From Serratia ureilytica (lineage in GTDB: Bacteria > Pseudomonadota > Gammaproteobacteria > Enterobacterales > Enterobacteriaceae): a DNA stretch of 64,000 nucleotides. The position numbers and the translations under genes are program-made. The stretch is from positions 124,001 through 188,000 of the forward strand of contig NZ_JABXOF010000007.1 in NCBI RefSeq assembly GCF_013375155.1, in the 5' to 3' direction. This document shows, piece by piece, positions 28,744 to 38,369 of this stretch (position 1 is its first letter; each line of letters starts with the position of its first letter). The notes below the pieces were generated by a model. That model was not told the DNA's origin and did no database searches. It was given only the letters and a program-made list of their open reading frames with translations.

Positions 28744-29736
28744 TTATTTCTCTTCGGCCAGCGAGTAGGGCAACGGTTTGATCGCCAACTGGCTGGCGGC
28801 ATCGTCGCGCACCCGCAGCTTGCTGTCGGCATCCAGATCGTTGTTCATCACCACCTGCACCCACAGCGTGCCGTCGGCCAACTGACTCGACGCCAGTACG
28901 GTGCCGGTGCGGCGCCAGTTTTCCCCCAGCTGCAGCTCCAGATCTTCCGCCGCCTGCGGGGCGCGGGCCGCTTTACCTTCCAGCCAGTAGAGCGCACGCT
29001 TGTTGGCGCCGCGGAATTTGGCGCGCGCCACCATCTCCTGACCGGTATAGCAACCCTTGCTGAAGCTGATGCCTTCCAGCGCCTGCAGGTTGGTGGCCTG
29101 CGGGATCAGCTGCGCGCTGTTGGCGGCGTCGATAACCGGATAACCGGCTTCGATCTCCAGGGCCAGCCATTGGCTGCTGTCATTCAGTTCCGCCTGGTCA
29201 TGCAGTTTGCCGATCAGCTGTTCGGCTACGGCGGGGCGGGTCACCAGCAGAAAACGTTCCGCCGGCGCAGCGAAGTGCAGAATCGTGGTTTCGCCTTCCT
29301 GCACCACCGGGTGCTCGGCGTCCGGCAATGTGGCGAACAGGCCCGTCAGCGCGGCGCGCGCCTGGAAACCGGCGACGCCCAGCAATACCGCGTCATTATC
29401 GGCGGCGATAGTGACTTTGGAAAACACCGCGTATTTTTTGATTTCCGCCAGTTGGCTGTCCAGCACGCTGCGGCGTTCCAGATAGGCGAAGCCTTCGCCT
29501 CGGTGGAACAGACGCAGGTTGCTCCACATTTTGCCCTTGGCGTCGCAGTGGGCGCACAGCACGTGTTGATCGGCCGCTAGCGCGTCGATGTCCGCCGTCA
29601 CCTGGCCCTGGAGATATTTCACCGTGTCCGGCCCGTTCAGCGTCACCAGCGCCCAATCTTCCAGCGAGATCAGCGTCAGGGGAAGATGGGTGGAAGCGGA
29701 GGGCTGACGGGGTGGGAATGGAATGTTATGCGCCAT
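28744..29736 (-). CDS. ygfZ: tRNA-modifying, folate-binding protein YgfZ
   Basis: A 330-residue folate-binding protein of the GcvT-like fold, needed for the activity of some iron-sulfur enzymes such as MiaB. The hallmark KGCYTGQE occupies residues 227-234 with the essential Cys229. The N-terminal [31 protein letters not shown] agrees with E. coli. The frame is open upstream to 29811, but ATG at 29736 has AGGAA just before it and gives the family length. It is divergent from sdhE, as in E. coli. Confidence 0.95.
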   Translation of the reverse strand: MAHNIPFPPRQPSASTHLPLTLISLEDWALVTLNGPDTVKYLQGQVTADIDALAADQHVLCAHCDAKGKMWSNLRLFHRGEGFAYLERRSVLDSQLAEIKKYAVFSKVTIAADNDAVLLGVAGFQARAALTGLFATLPDAEHPVVQEGETTILHFAAPAERFLLVTRPAVAEQLIGKLHDQAELNDSSQWLALEIEAGYPVIDAANSAQLIPQATNLQALEGISFSKGCYTGQEMVARAKFRGANKRALYWLEGKAARAPQAAEDLELQLGENWRRTGTVLASSQLADGTLWVQVVMNNDLDADSKLRVRDDAASQLAIKPLPYSLAEEK

Positions 29737-30056
29737 AGTAAGTTCCTGCTCAACGTTTAGCTTACCTGAAGGGTATTGAGCCCATGGTAAAAGAGGCGGC
29801 GGGCTTTGCAAACTGTTATTCGCGCCGTGGCGCCGGGGTGCGCTTTTTTTGGCATTTTGCGCTTTATTGCGTTTTCCGCAGCAAAGCGCCTTCCCGGCGT
29901 GTATGTCAAATTGTTACTCTATAGGCTTGCGGCCAGGGCACCCTTGCAGACAGATCCCCGGCTGATGGAATTATATTGCGACGGCGTTGCCATACAGTGT
30001 GTCATTTGAACCCTGCGCTGGCGCTGCCGCGCTGAAAAGAGGTGAGTCATAACAAC
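29737..30056. promoter_or_regulatory. Divergent intergenic region ygfZ/sdhE
   Basis: A 320-bp stretch without a gene. It must contain the ygfZ promoter and the promoter of the sdhE-ygfX(-creBC) unit. GAGGTG at 30038-30043 can serve the sdhE ATG. I see no clear operator. Confidence 0.45.
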
Positions 30057-30323
30057 ATGGATATTAACAACAAAGCACGTATTCACTGGGCTTGCCGTCG
30101 TGGCATGCGCGAGCTGGACATCTCCATCATGCCGTTCTTCGAATACGAATACGACAGCCTGAATGACGCGGACAAGGCGCTGTTTATCCGCCTGCTGGAG
30201 TGTGACGATCCCGATTTGTTCAACTGGCTGATGAATCATGGCGCGCCGCAGGACGGCGAGCTGCAGAGAATGGTGACCCTGATCCAAACGCGAAATAAAG
30301 ACCGTGGCCCAGTGGCGATGTGA
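30057..30323 (+). CDS. sdhE: FAD assembly factor SdhE
   Basis: SdhE promotes covalent flavin attachment to SdhA of succinate dehydrogenase and to FrdA; the role was first shown in bacteria in Serratia. The 88-residue sequence has the conserved RGMRELD segment (essential RGxxE motif), [14 protein letters not shown] and the C-terminal [19 protein letters not shown] at 30057 gives exactly the E. coli length; a GTG at 30042 would add five residues. Its 3' end overlaps ygfX by 20 bases, consistent with the sdhE-ygfX operon. Confidence 0.96.
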   Translation: MDINNKARIHWACRRGMRELDISIMPFFEYEYDSLNDADKALFIRLLECDDPDLFNWLMNHGAPQDGELQRMVTLIQTRNKDRGPVAM

Positions 30324-30726
30324 TATCCGCATTTCCTGGCGCACCCAGCTGTTTTCACTGTTGACCCACGGCGTTCTGATCCTGCTGATCCTGATTTCGC
30401 CCTGGCCGGAGGGCTTTGGCCCGCTCTGGCTGGTGCTGCTGACGCTGGTGGTGTTTCAGTGCATTCGCAGCCAGAAGCGCATCGCCGCGGTGCAGGGTGA
30501 GCTGCGGCTGCTGGCGGACAGGCGTTTCAGCTGGCACGGCCGCGAGTGGCGGCTGGCGAAAAAACCGTGGATGCCGGGTTACGGCATGCTGTTGACGCTG
30601 CAGCCGATGGAGGGCAAAAAGCGCCGCCGGCTGTGGCTGGCTTCCGACTGCATGAGCAAAGAGGAGTGGCGCCACCTGCGGCAGCTGTTGCTGCATCCGC
30701 CGGCGGGTAACGGCGAGGAACCCTGA
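30304..30726 (+). CDS. ygfX: Inner-membrane protein YgfX
   Basis: A 140-residue protein (formerly CptA) with two transmembrane helices at about residues 15-33 and 36-52, followed by a soluble domain rich in basic residues ([22 protein letters not shown]). It interacts with SdhE and affects prodigiosin production in Serratia; a toxin role with FtsZ and MreB was proposed in E. coli. The start is GTG at 30304 inside the sdhE coding end. The stop TGA at 30724-30726 overlaps the creB ATG, which makes creBC part of the same transcription unit here. Confidence 0.93.
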   Translation: MAQWRCDIRISWRTQLFSLLTHGVLILLILISPWPEGFGPLWLVLLTLVVFQCIRSQKRIAAVQGELRLLADRRFSWHGREWRLAKKPWMPGYGMLLTLQPMEGKKRRRLWLASDCMSKEEWRHLRQLLLHPPAGNGEEP

Positions 30727-31421
30727 TGAAACCCGTACTCTGGTTGGTGGAGGATGAACCCAGCATTGCCGATACGCTGGTTTACACGCTGGAGAGCGAA
30801 GGCTTCGAAGTACGCTGGTTCGAACGTGCGGAACCGGCGTTGCAGGCGCTGGCGCAAGGCGCGCCCGTGCTCGCTATCCTCGATGTCGGTTTGCCGGATA
30901 TCAACGGCTTTGAATTGTGTCGCCGCCTACTGGCTCAGGCGGCTGACCTGCCGATTCTGTTTCTTACCGCCCGCAGTGATGAAGTGGATCGCCTGATCGG
31001 GCTGGAGATCGGCGCCGACGACTATGTCGCCAAGCCGTTCTCCCCTCGTGAGGTCAGCGCCCGGGTGCGCACCATTTTGCGCCGCCTGCATAAGCAGCAG
31101 CGCCTGCAACAGAGCGCGCGCTACCATTTCGGTGCTTTCACGCTCGATGAAGATGCGGCCACCATCTCCTACCATCAGCGGCCGCTGCCGCTGACCCGTT
31201 ACGAATACCTGCTGCTGAAGACGTTGCTGTTGGCGCCGGGGCGGGTGTTCTCGCGGCAGCAACTGATGGAAAGCGTTTGGGCGCAGGCGGAAGAAAGCCT
31301 GGATCGCACCGTCGATACCCACATTAAAACGCTGCGCGCTAAGCTGCGTGCGGTTGAGCCCGGTGAGCCGCCGATCCACACCCACCGCGGATTGGGCTAC
31401 AGCGTGAGCCGCCAGCCATGA
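30726..31421 (+). CDS. creB: Response regulator CreB
   Basis: A 231-residue OmpR-family regulator. Receiver domain: acidic residues EDE (9-11), phosphorylated Asp53 (LDVGLPDINGFE) and Lys103 (VAKPFSP). The winged-helix part includes PLTRYEYLLLKTLLLAPGRVFSRQQLME and RTVDTHIKTLRAKL, ending THRGLGYSVSR, as in CreB. It activates genes whose promoters carry TTCACnnnnnnTTCAC tags, such as creD, and is linked to beta-lactam response. Its first base is the last base of ygfX; in E. coli creABCD lies elsewhere. Confidence 0.93.
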   Translation: MKPVLWLVEDEPSIADTLVYTLESEGFEVRWFERAEPALQALAQGAPVLAILDVGLPDINGFELCRRLLAQAADLPILFLTARSDEVDRLIGLEIGADDYVAKPFSPREVSARVRTILRRLHKQQRLQQSARYHFGAFTLDEDAATISYHQRPLPLTRYEYLLLKTLLLAPGRVFSRQQLMESVWAQAEESLDRTVDTHIKTLRAKLRAVEPGEPPIHTHRGLGYSVSRQP

Positions 31422-32836
31422 AAATTGGCCTGCGCCTGCTGCTGGGATATTTTCTGATCGTGGCGGTGGCCGGGTACTTCGTGCTGAGCATTTTCGTCCA
31501 GGAAGTGAAGCCCGGCGTGCGGCGCGCTACCGAAGGCACGCTGGTGGACACCGCCAACCTGCTGGCGCAGATCGCCCGTCAGGACATGCAGCGCGGCGAT
31601 GCGGCGCATGGCCAACTGGCGCAGGCGTTCACGCAGCTGAACCAGCGGCCGATCGGCGCCAATATCTCCGGCATCCGCAAGGATCGCAGCGAATACCACG
31701 TCTATCTTACCGATGCCCAGGGGCGGGTTATCTTCGATTCTGCCGGCCGCGCGCAGGGGCAGGACTATTCGCGCTGGAATGACGTTTATCGGACGCTACG
31801 CGGTGAGTACGGCGCTCGCAGTACCCGCAGCGATCCAGAAGATGAAAACAGTTCGGTGATGTATGTGGCCGCGCCGGTGATAGAACAAGGGCGTATTATC
31901 GGCGTGCTCACCGTGGGCAAACCCAACAGCACCATGGCGCCGGTGATCAAACGCAGCGAACGGCGCATTCTGTGGGCCGGCGCGTTGCTGCTGGGGATTG
32001 CGCTGCTGATCGGCGCGGTATTCGTCTGGTGGATCAACCGTTCGATAGGCCGGCTGGTGCGTTATGCCGACGGGGTGGCGCAAGGGGAAATCGCGCCGCT
32101 GCCCAAAGTGGGCGGCCGGGAATTGACGCAGCTGGCGCAGGCGTTGGAGAGCATGCGGCTGAAGCTGGAAGGCAAAGCTTATATCGAACAGTATGCACAT
32201 ACCCTGACGCATGAGCTGAAAAGCCCGCTGGCGGCGATCAGGGGCGCGGCGGAGCTGTTGCAGGAACTGCCGCCGCCGGAGACCGCCCGGCGTTTTCTCA
32301 CCAACATCGAGCAGCAAAGCGCACGCATCCAGCAACTGGTGGACAAACTGCTGGTGCAGGCGCGGCTGGAGAGTCGGCCAGACATGGAGACCGCGCCCAT
32401 CGCGATCGCGGCGCTGGTCAGCCAGACGATGGCGGGCAAAGAAGCGCAGGCGACGCAGCGCGGCGTCAGATTGCAACTGGAGGCGTTGGCGGAGGTGACG
32501 CTGAACGGCGATGCGTTGCTGATCAGCCAGGCGCTGACCAACCTGCTGGACAATGCGATCGACTTTACTCCGCCGGGCGGTTGCGTCAGCGTGCGAGGCG
32601 AACGGCGGGAACAGCATTACTGCATCAGCGTTTGCGATGACGGCAGCGGCATTCCGGACTATGCGCTCGATAAGGTGTTCGAGCGTTTTTATTCGCTGCC
32701 GCGCGCCGAACGGCCGAAAAGCAGCGGGCTGGGGCTGAACTTCGTGCAGGAGGTCGCCCGTCTGCATCATGGCTGCATTCACCTGTGCAACCGCCGGCCG
32801 CACGGGGTGGAAGCGACTTTCATGTTATCGCTGTAA
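31418..32836 (+). CDS. creC: Sensor histidine kinase CreC
   Basis: A 472-residue inner-membrane kinase. Transmembrane helices lie at about residues 5-27 and 184-204 around a periplasmic PAS-like domain, and a HAMP-type region follows. His265 in THELKSP is the phosphoacceptor; the N box is TNLLDNAIDFTPPG and the G boxes are DDGSGI and SGLGLNF. It phosphorylates CreB in response to growth on glucose or fermentation conditions and cell wall stress. The gene overlaps creB by four bases. Confidence 0.93.
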   Translation: MKIGLRLLLGYFLIVAVAGYFVLSIFVQEVKPGVRRATEGTLVDTANLLAQIARQDMQRGDAAHGQLAQAFTQLNQRPIGANISGIRKDRSEYHVYLTDAQGRVIFDSAGRAQGQDYSRWNDVYRTLRGEYGARSTRSDPEDENSSVMYVAAPVIEQGRIIGVLTVGKPNSTMAPVIKRSERRILWAGALLLGIALLIGAVFVWWINRSIGRLVRYADGVAQGEIAPLPKVGGRELTQLAQALESMRLKLEGKAYIEQYAHTLTHELKSPLAAIRGAAELLQELPPPETARRFLTNIEQQSARIQQLVDKLLVQARLESRPDMETAPIAIAALVSQTMAGKEAQATQRGVRLQLEALAEVTLNGDALLISQALTNLLDNAIDFTPPGGCVSVRGERREQHYCISVCDDGSGIPDYALDKVFERFYSLPRAERPKSSGLGLNFVQEVARLHHGCIHLCNRRPHGVEATFMLSL

Positions 32837-32837
32837 C

Positions 32838-32853
32838 TTCACCTTCCCTTCAC
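32838..32853 (+). promoter_or_regulatory. CreB binding tag upstream of creD
   Basis: TTCACCTTCCCTTCAC matches the cre-tag consensus TTCACnnnnnnTTCAC exactly. It starts just after the creC stop and lies 64 bp before the creD start. A further half-site TTCAC occurs at 32870-32874. Direct CreB control of creD is inferred. Confidence 0.88.
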
Positions 32854-32916
32854 ATAACCACATTCTGATTTCACCTGCGGATTTTATCGTGGCCTCATAA
32901 CCTACGAGGAGCGAGC

Positions 32917-34281
32917 ATGATGAAATCGGTACTTTTCTGGAAAATAACCACGCTGCTGGGATTGATGGTGGTGATGTTGATCCCCATCGCCCAACTGATG
33001 AGCGTGATCGACGAGCGCAGCGGCTATCGGCAAAGCGTGGTCGGGCAGGTGAGCGAAAGCACCAGCGGGGCGCAGCGCGTGCTCGGCCCGTTGATTGTCA
33101 TTCCCTATGTCGAACGCGAAGAGAAGAAAGACGAGAAAGGGCAAACGGTAGTGCAGCGGGTGCAGCATTACCGCTATTTGCTGCCTGAGTCGCTTCAGGT
33201 GCAGGGGGCGCCGAAAGTAGAGGTGCGCAAACTGGGTATTTATCAAACGCAAGTTTACCAGGGGCCGCTGAGCTTCAAGGTGCGTTTCGGCCAGCCGGAG
33301 CTGACGGATTTGCAACGCGCCAACGTGACCGTCGGCCAGCCGTTCCTGCTGGTGGCGCTGAGTGACTCTCGCGGCATCAAGAGCATTTCTCCGCTGGCAA
33401 TGCCGCAGCCGGTGGCGTTTGAGCCAGGCACCGGCGTGGGATCGTTGCGCCAGGGGATCCACGCCCCGCTGACGCTGGCGATGCTGCAACAAAAAGAGGG
33501 GCTGAACGCCGACTTCACCCTGACGTTGGCGGGCACCAGCAGCCTGTCGTTGGTGCCGCTGGGGCGCAGCAGCGAGCTGCAGCTGCAAAGCAACTGGCCG
33601 CATCCGAATTTCCTCGGCAACTTTCTGCCGGACGAACGCAAGGTGACGGAGCAGGGGTTTAGCGCTCGCTGGCGCAGCACCTGGTTTGCCAACAACATCA
33701 ACAGTGCGTTCTATTACGACGATGGCATTATCGACGAGGACAAGCTGCCGGCCTTCAGCGCCAGCCTGGTCGAACCGGTCGATCATTATCAGCTGACCGA
33801 GCGCGCGGTCAAATACGCGCTGCTGTTTATCGGGCTGACGTTTATGGCATTTTTCCTGTTCGAAACCCTGACCGGGCTGCGGGTGCACCCGATTCAATAT
33901 CTGTTGGTCGGCGCGGCGCTGGTATTGTTCTACCTGATTCTGCTGGCCTTCTCCGAACACCTGGGATTCGCTCTCGCTTACCTGGCGGCCAGCATCGCCT
34001 GCAGCGGACTGATCGGCTTTTATCTGAGCGCCGTACTGCGCGGCAAGCTGCGCGGTGCGCTGTTCGCCGCGAGCCTATTGCTGTTGTATGGCGTGCTCTA
34101 TTTGCTGTTGCAGTCGGAGGACAATGCGTTGGTGCTGGGAGCAGGGCTGCTGTTCGCCATTCTGGCGGGCATTATGCTGTTGACGCGCAAACTGGACTGG
34201 TATCAGGTGGCTGATCCGGCGCGTTTGACCAAGGAAACGCCAGCTGCGGAAGACGAGCCACGCTTCCGTCTGTGGAAATAA
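32917..34281 (+). CDS. creD: Cell envelope integrity protein CreD
   Basis: A 454-residue inner-membrane protein. One helix lies at the N-terminus (about 8-26), a large periplasmic domain spans to about residue 300, and five hydrophobic helices occupy the C-terminal third (for example LLFIGLTFMAFFLFETLTG). It is the main member of the CreBC regulon and is tied to colicin E2 tolerance in E. coli and envelope integrity in other species. GAGGAGCGAGC precedes the ATG. The exact cre tag upstream supports regulation by CreB. A G+C-rich hairpin follows. Confidence 0.94.
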   Translation: MMKSVLFWKITTLLGLMVVMLIPIAQLMSVIDERSGYRQSVVGQVSESTSGAQRVLGPLIVIPYVEREEKKDEKGQTVVQRVQHYRYLLPESLQVQGAPKVEVRKLGIYQTQVYQGPLSFKVRFGQPELTDLQRANVTVGQPFLLVALSDSRGIKSISPLAMPQPVAFEPGTGVGSLRQGIHAPLTLAMLQQKEGLNADFTLTLAGTSSLSLVPLGRSSELQLQSNWPHPNFLGNFLPDERKVTEQGFSARWRSTWFANNINSAFYYDDGIIDEDKLPAFSASLVEPVDHYQLTERAVKYALLFIGLTFMAFFLFETLTGLRVHPIQYLLVGAALVLFYLILLAFSEHLGFALAYLAASIACSGLIGFYLSAVLRGKLRGALFAASLLLLYGVLYLLLQSEDNALVLGAGLLFAILAGIMLLTRKLDWYQVADPARLTKETPAAEDEPRFRLWK

Positions 34282-34290
34282 GCGAGGGGG

Positions 34291-34313
34291 ATCGGGCGCG
34301 CTACGCGCCCGAT
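34291..34313. terminator. Hairpin between creD and fldB
   Basis: ATCGGGCGCG (34291-34300) pairs perfectly with CGCGCCCGAT (34304-34313) around CTA. It lies between convergent genes; a clear T run is missing on both strands. Confidence 0.6.
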
Positions 34314-34318
34314 AGCGG

Positions 34319-34837
34319 CTACAGCAGCGGCTCCATCTCCAACAGGATCTGTTCGCACCATTGCTGCAGGCGCTCTTCGCTCAGGTCGTATTGGTTGACC
34401 TCATCGAGCGCCAGGCCGACGAAGTGTTTGCCGTCGGCGCTCAGCGGTTTGGGGCTGGTGAACTCGAAGCCCTCAGTTGGCCAGAAGCCGATGAACTGCA
34501 CGCCCAGCGGCGCGATGTGATCGTGCAGCATACCCAGCGCGTCGAGGAACCACTCGCCGTAACCGAGCTGATCGCCCATGCCGTACATGGCGACGATCTT
34601 ACCTTTCAGATCCAGCGCCGGCAGCTGCGGCCAGATCGCTTCCCAGTCTTCCTGCAGTTCGCCGAAATCCCAGGTCGGGATGCCGAGGATGAGAATGGAA
34701 TAGTCCTCCATCAGCTTGGGCGAGACGTCTTTCAGGTTGTGCAGGTCGACCAGGTCTTCACCCAGAATCTCACGGATTTTTTCTGCCGCCATCTCGGTGT
34801 AGCAGGTGCTGGAGCCGTAAAACAGACCAATCTTCAT
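34319..34837 (-). CDS. fldB: Flavodoxin FldB
   Basis: A 172-residue FMN-binding electron carrier. The phosphate loop [14 protein letters not shown] lies at residues 8-21, the flavin stacking loops at [14 protein letters not shown] and [17 protein letters not shown]. It matches E. coli FldB rather than FldA by position next to xerD and by the long-chain insertion [21 protein letters not shown]. In E. coli it is induced by SoxRS under oxidative stress. It is divergent from xerD with about 100 bp between. Confidence 0.95.
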   Translation of the reverse strand: MKIGLFYGSSTCYTEMAAEKIREILGEDLVDLHNLKDVSPKLMEDYSILILGIPTWDFGELQEDWEAIWPQLPALDLKGKIVAMYGMGDQLGYGEWFLDALGMLHDHIAPLGVQFIGFWPTEGFEFTSPKPLSADGKHFVGLALDEVNQYDLSEERLQQWCEQILLEMEPLL

Positions 34838-34943
34838 GTGTAAACCGTTACGTTGCTGTTTAGAGAATTGCAGCGAGTATACCTGATTTGCGTCGGCTTA
34901 AGGCATAATGGCGCGGGTGGAAATGCAACGAAGAGAGGACCGC

Positions 34944-35843
34944 GTGCAACAGCAAGACAATGCGCTGATTGAGCAATTCCTGGATGCGCTGTGGCTTGAG
35001 CGCAATCTGGCGGAAAATACGCTGGCCTCCTACCGGCTGGATTTGCAGGCCCTGGGCGCCTGGCTTGGCCAGCAAAACACCGACTTGCTGCAGGCGCAGG
35101 CCTTGGATCTGCAGGCGTTTCTCGCCGAGCGGGTGGACGGTGGCTACAAGGCCACCAGCTCTGCGCGCTTGCTGAGCGCCATGCGTCGCCTGTTTCAGTA
35201 TCTGTACCGCGAAAAGCTGCGCGCCGACGATCCCACCGCACAGCTGGCGTCTCCCAAGTTGCCGCAGCGTTTGCCGAAAGATCTGAGCGAGGCGCAGGTC
35301 GATGCGCTGCTGCAGGCGCCCTGCGTCGATCAGCCGCTGGAGCTGCGCGACAAGGCGATGCTCGAGGTGTTGTACGCGACCGGGCTGCGGGTCTCTGAGC
35401 TGGTGGGGTTGAACATCAGCGACGTCAGCCTGCGTCAGGGCGTGGTGCGGGTGATCGGCAAGGGCAACAAGGAGCGGCTGGTGCCGCTGGGCGAAGAAGC
35501 GGTCTACTGGATCGAAAATTATCTGGAGCACGGTCGCCCGTGGCTGGTCAACGGCCAGACGCTGGATGTGCTGTTCCCCAGCAACCGGTGTCAGCAAATG
35601 ACCCGACAGACGTTCTGGCATCGCATCAAACACTATGCCATCCTTGCGGGCATCGACAGCGAGCGTCTGTCGCCGCACGTGTTGCGGCACGCGTTCGCCA
35701 CCCATTTGCTGAACCATGGGGCCGATCTCCGTGTCGTACAGATGTTGTTAGGCCACAGCGATCTCTCGACCACGCAAATTTATACTCATGTAGCGACCGA
35801 ACGACTGAAACAGCTACATCAACAGCATCACCCGCGCGCCTGA
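34944..35843 (+). CDS. xerD: Site-specific tyrosine recombinase XerD
   Basis: XerD acts with XerC at dif to resolve chromosome dimers under FtsK control. With GTG at 34944 the protein has 299 residues, one more than in E. coli, and a good AGAGAGGA ribosome site; the in-frame start at 34908 is rejected. Catalytic residues fall at Arg149 (TGLRVSEL), Lys173 (GKGNKERL), His245 and Arg248 (HVLRHAF), His271 (LLGHSD) and Tyr280 (TQIYTH). Most of the catalytic domain is identical to E. coli XerD. It is followed closely by dsbC and recJ, the conserved order. Confidence 0.97.
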   Translation: MQQQDNALIEQFLDALWLERNLAENTLASYRLDLQALGAWLGQQNTDLLQAQALDLQAFLAERVDGGYKATSSARLLSAMRRLFQYLYREKLRADDPTAQLASPKLPQRLPKDLSEAQVDALLQAPCVDQPLELRDKAMLEVLYATGLRVSELVGLNISDVSLRQGVVRVIGKGNKERLVPLGEEAVYWIENYLEHGRPWLVNGQTLDVLFPSNRCQQMTRQTFWHRIKHYAILAGIDSERLSPHVLRHAFATHLLNHGADLRVVQMLLGHSDLSTTQIYTHVATERLKQLHQQHHPRA

Positions 35844-35869
35844 GCGGCGGGTTCGAAAGGATTGGAACA

Positions 35870-36586
35870 ATGAAAAAAGGTTTAATGCTGCTCTCTCTGC
35901 TGGTGGCTTCGGTGGCCGGCGCCGCCCATGCCGATGACGCGGCGATCAAAAAAGCGCTCGCCAGCCTGGGCATTCAGCAGGCGGACGTGCAGCCTTCGCC
36001 GGTCAACGGCCTGAAAACCGTGCTGACCGACAGCGGCGTGCTGTACGCCTCCGAAGACGGCAAGCACATCCTGCAGGGCCCGCTGTTCGACGTCAGCGGC
36101 AAAGAGCCGGTCAACGTGACCAACCAACTGCTGAGCACCAAGATGGACGCGCTGAAAGATCAGATGATCGTTTACAAAGCGCCGAAAGAGAAACACGTGA
36201 TCACCGTGTTCACCGATATCACCTGCGGTTACTGTCACAAACTGCATCAGCAGATGAAAGAGTACAACGATCTGGGCATTACCGTGCGTTACCTGGCGTT
36301 CCCGCGCCAGGGGCTGGCTTCCCAGGCTGAAAAAGACATGCAGTCGATCTGGTGCACCGCCGACAAGGCCAAGGCGTTCGACGCCGCCATGAAGGGCGAC
36401 GCCGTTTCTCCGGCGACCTGCAAAACCGACATCAGCAAGCATTACGAGCTGGGCGTGCAGTTCGGCATTCAGGGCACGCCGGCCATCATCCTGGAAAACG
36501 GCATGATGATCCCGGGCTATCAGGGGCCGAAAGAGATGGCCGCCATGCTGGACGCGCATCAGGCCGCCACCAAAGCCGGTGGTTAA
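35870..36586 (+). CDS. dsbC: Thiol:disulfide interchange protein DsbC
   Basis: DsbC is the periplasmic disulfide isomerase kept reduced by DsbD. The 238-residue precursor has signal peptide MKKGLMLLSLLVASVAGAAH with cleavage after AHA at about residue 21. The N-terminal dimerisation domain is followed by a thioredoxin fold with the active site Cys119-Gly-Tyr-Cys122 and a cis-proline in IQGTPAII. A second cysteine pair (SIWCTAD and ATCKTD) corresponds to the structural disulfide. ATG at 35870 follows AAAGGATTGGAACA. A second, unusual DsbA-like protein is encoded at 62478. Confidence 0.97.
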   Translation: MKKGLMLLSLLVASVAGAAHADDAAIKKALASLGIQQADVQPSPVNGLKTVLTDSGVLYASEDGKHILQGPLFDVSGKEPVNVTNQLLSTKMDALKDQMIVYKAPKEKHVITVFTDITCGYCHKLHQQMKEYNDLGITVRYLAFPRQGLASQAEKDMQSIWCTADKAKAFDAAMKGDAVSPATCKTDISKHYELGVQFGIQGTPAIILENGMMIPGYQGPKEMAAMLDAHQAATKAGG

Positions 36587-36592
36587 TCGCCG

Positions 36593-38326
36593 GTGAGTAT
36601 CAAAACGCAACTACGCCGCCGCCCGGCGGCGGACGACACGCATCTGCCCGCCAGTTTGCCGCCGCTTCTGCGTCGGCTTTACGCCCTGCGCGGCGTGCAG
36701 GCTGAGCAAGAGCTGGAGCGCGGCGTTAAGGGCATGCTGCCCTGGCAACAGCTGGACGGCATCGACGACGCCGTCAGCCTGTTGCAGCAAGCGCTGGCCG
36801 ACGGTCGCCGCATCATGGTGGTGGGCGATTTCGACGCCGATGGCGCCACCAGCACCGCGCTGACGGTGCTGGCGCTGCGCAGCATGGGCGGCGCAGCCGT
36901 CGATTATCTGGTGCCTAACCGTTTCGAAGACGGTTACGGCCTGAGCCCCGAAGTGGTGGAGCAGGCGGCGGCGCGCGGCGCAGAACTCATTGTTACCGTC
37001 GATAACGGCATCTCCTCCCACGCCGGCGTCGACGTGGCGCACGCCAAAGGCATGCAGGTGCTGGTGACCGATCACCACCTGCCGGGCGAGACCCTGCCGG
37101 CGGCTGAAGCGATCGTTAACCCCAACCTGCGCGGCTGCGCCTTCCCGTCCAAATCGCTGGCGGGGGTAGGCGTGGCGTTCTACCTGATGCTGGCGCTGCG
37201 AGCCCGGCTGCGGGACAGCGGCTGGTTCGAGCAGCGCGCGCTGGCGATGCCGAATCTGGCGGAACTGCTGGATCTGGTGGCGCTCGGCACCGTGGCCGAC
37301 GTGGTGCCGCTGGACGCCAACAACCGCATTCTGGTGTATCAGGGGTTAAACCGTATTCGCGCCGGCAAATGCCGACCGGGCATCCGCGCGCTGCTTGAGG
37401 TGGCCAACCGCGACGCCCGCCAACTGGCGGCCAACGATCTCGGTTTCGCCCTCGGCCCGCGGCTCAACGCCGCCGGCAGGCTGGACGACATGTCGATCGG
37501 TGTGGCGCTGCTGCTGAGCGACGACATCGCGCAGGCGCGCATGCTGGCCAACGATCTCGATGCGCTGAACCAGACGCGACGCGAGATAGAGCAGGGCATG
37601 CAGGTGGAAGCCCTGCAGCTGTGCGATCAGCTGGAGCGCACCAGCACCGAGCTGCCTTACGGGCTGGCGATGTATCACCCGGAATGGCACCAGGGCGTGG
37701 TGGGCATCCTCGCTTCGCGTATCAAAGAGCGTTTCCACCGCCCGGTGATCGCGTTCGCGCCGGCGGGTGACGGCATCCTGAAAGGCTCCGGCCGTTCGGT
37801 GCCCGGCCTGCACATGCGCGATGCGCTGGAGCGGCTGGATATGCTGAACCCCGGGCTGATGATGAAGTTCGGCGGCCACGCGATGGCGGCCGGGCTGTCG
37901 CTGGAAGAGGCCAAATTCGACGAATTCCGCCAGCGTTTTGGCGAGCTGGTGGGCGAATGGCTCGATCCGGCGATGCTGGAAGGGGTGATCTGGTCCGACG
38001 GCGAACTGGCGATGCAGGAGCTATCGCTGGCCACGGCGGAGCTGCTGCGCGAGGGCGGCCCGTGGGGCCAGGCGTTCCCGGAACCGACCTTCGACGGCAA
38101 GTTCCGCATTCTGCAGCAGCGGCTGGTGGGCGAAAAACACCTGAAGCTGATGGTGGAACCGCTCGGCGGCGGCCCGCTGCTCGACGGCATCGCGTTCAAC
38201 GTGGACACCACGCTGTGGCCGGACAGCAGCGTGCGCGAGGTCGAACTGGCCTACAAGCTCGACGTCAACGAGTTTCGCGGCAACCGCAACGTGCAGCTGC
38301 TGATCCAGCATCTTTGGCCGCGCTGA
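36593..38326 (+). CDS. recJ: Single-stranded-DNA-specific exonuclease RecJ
   Basis: RecJ degrades single-stranded DNA 5' to 3' in RecF-pathway repair and mismatch repair. The 577-residue protein has the DHH phosphoesterase motifs VVGDFDADGATSTAL, VTVDNGISSHAG and VTDHHLPG, and the DHHA1 motif GGHAMAAGLSLEE. The length equals that of E. coli RecJ. The start is GTG at 36593, six bases after the dsbC stop, as is usual for this weakly translated gene. A GGGGATTGG/CCAATCCCC hairpin follows. Confidence 0.96.
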   Translation: MSIKTQLRRRPAADDTHLPASLPPLLRRLYALRGVQAEQELERGVKGMLPWQQLDGIDDAVSLLQQALADGRRIMVVGDFDADGATSTALTVLALRSMGGAAVDYLVPNRFEDGYGLSPEVVEQAAARGAELIVTVDNGISSHAGVDVAHAKGMQVLVTDHHLPGETLPAAEAIVNPNLRGCAFPSKSLAGVGVAFYLMLALRARLRDSGWFEQRALAMPNLAELLDLVALGTVADVVPLDANNRILVYQGLNRIRAGKCRPGIRALLEVANRDARQLAANDLGFALGPRLNAAGRLDDMSIGVALLLSDDIAQARMLANDLDALNQTRREIEQGMQVEALQLCDQLERTSTELPYGLAMYHPEWHQGVVGILASRIKERFHRPVIAFAPAGDGILKGSGRSVPGLHMRDALERLDMLNPGLMMKFGGHAMAAGLSLEEAKFDEFRQRFGELVGEWLDPAMLEGVIWSDGELAMQELSLATAELLREGGPWGQAFPEPTFDGKFRILQQRLVGEKHLKLMVEPLGGGPLLDGIAFNVDTTLWPDSSVREVELAYKLDVNEFRGNRNVQLLIQHLWPR

Positions 38327-38346
38327 GGCGAAATTGAACACAATTC

Positions 38347-38369
38347 GGGGATTGGGCTCTCCAATCCCC
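38347..38369 (+). terminator. Hairpin between recJ and prfB
   Basis: GGGGATTGG (38347-38355) pairs with CCAATCCCC (38361-38369) around five bases. It lies 20 bases after the recJ stop. No T run follows, so termination is uncertain. Confidence 0.5.
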
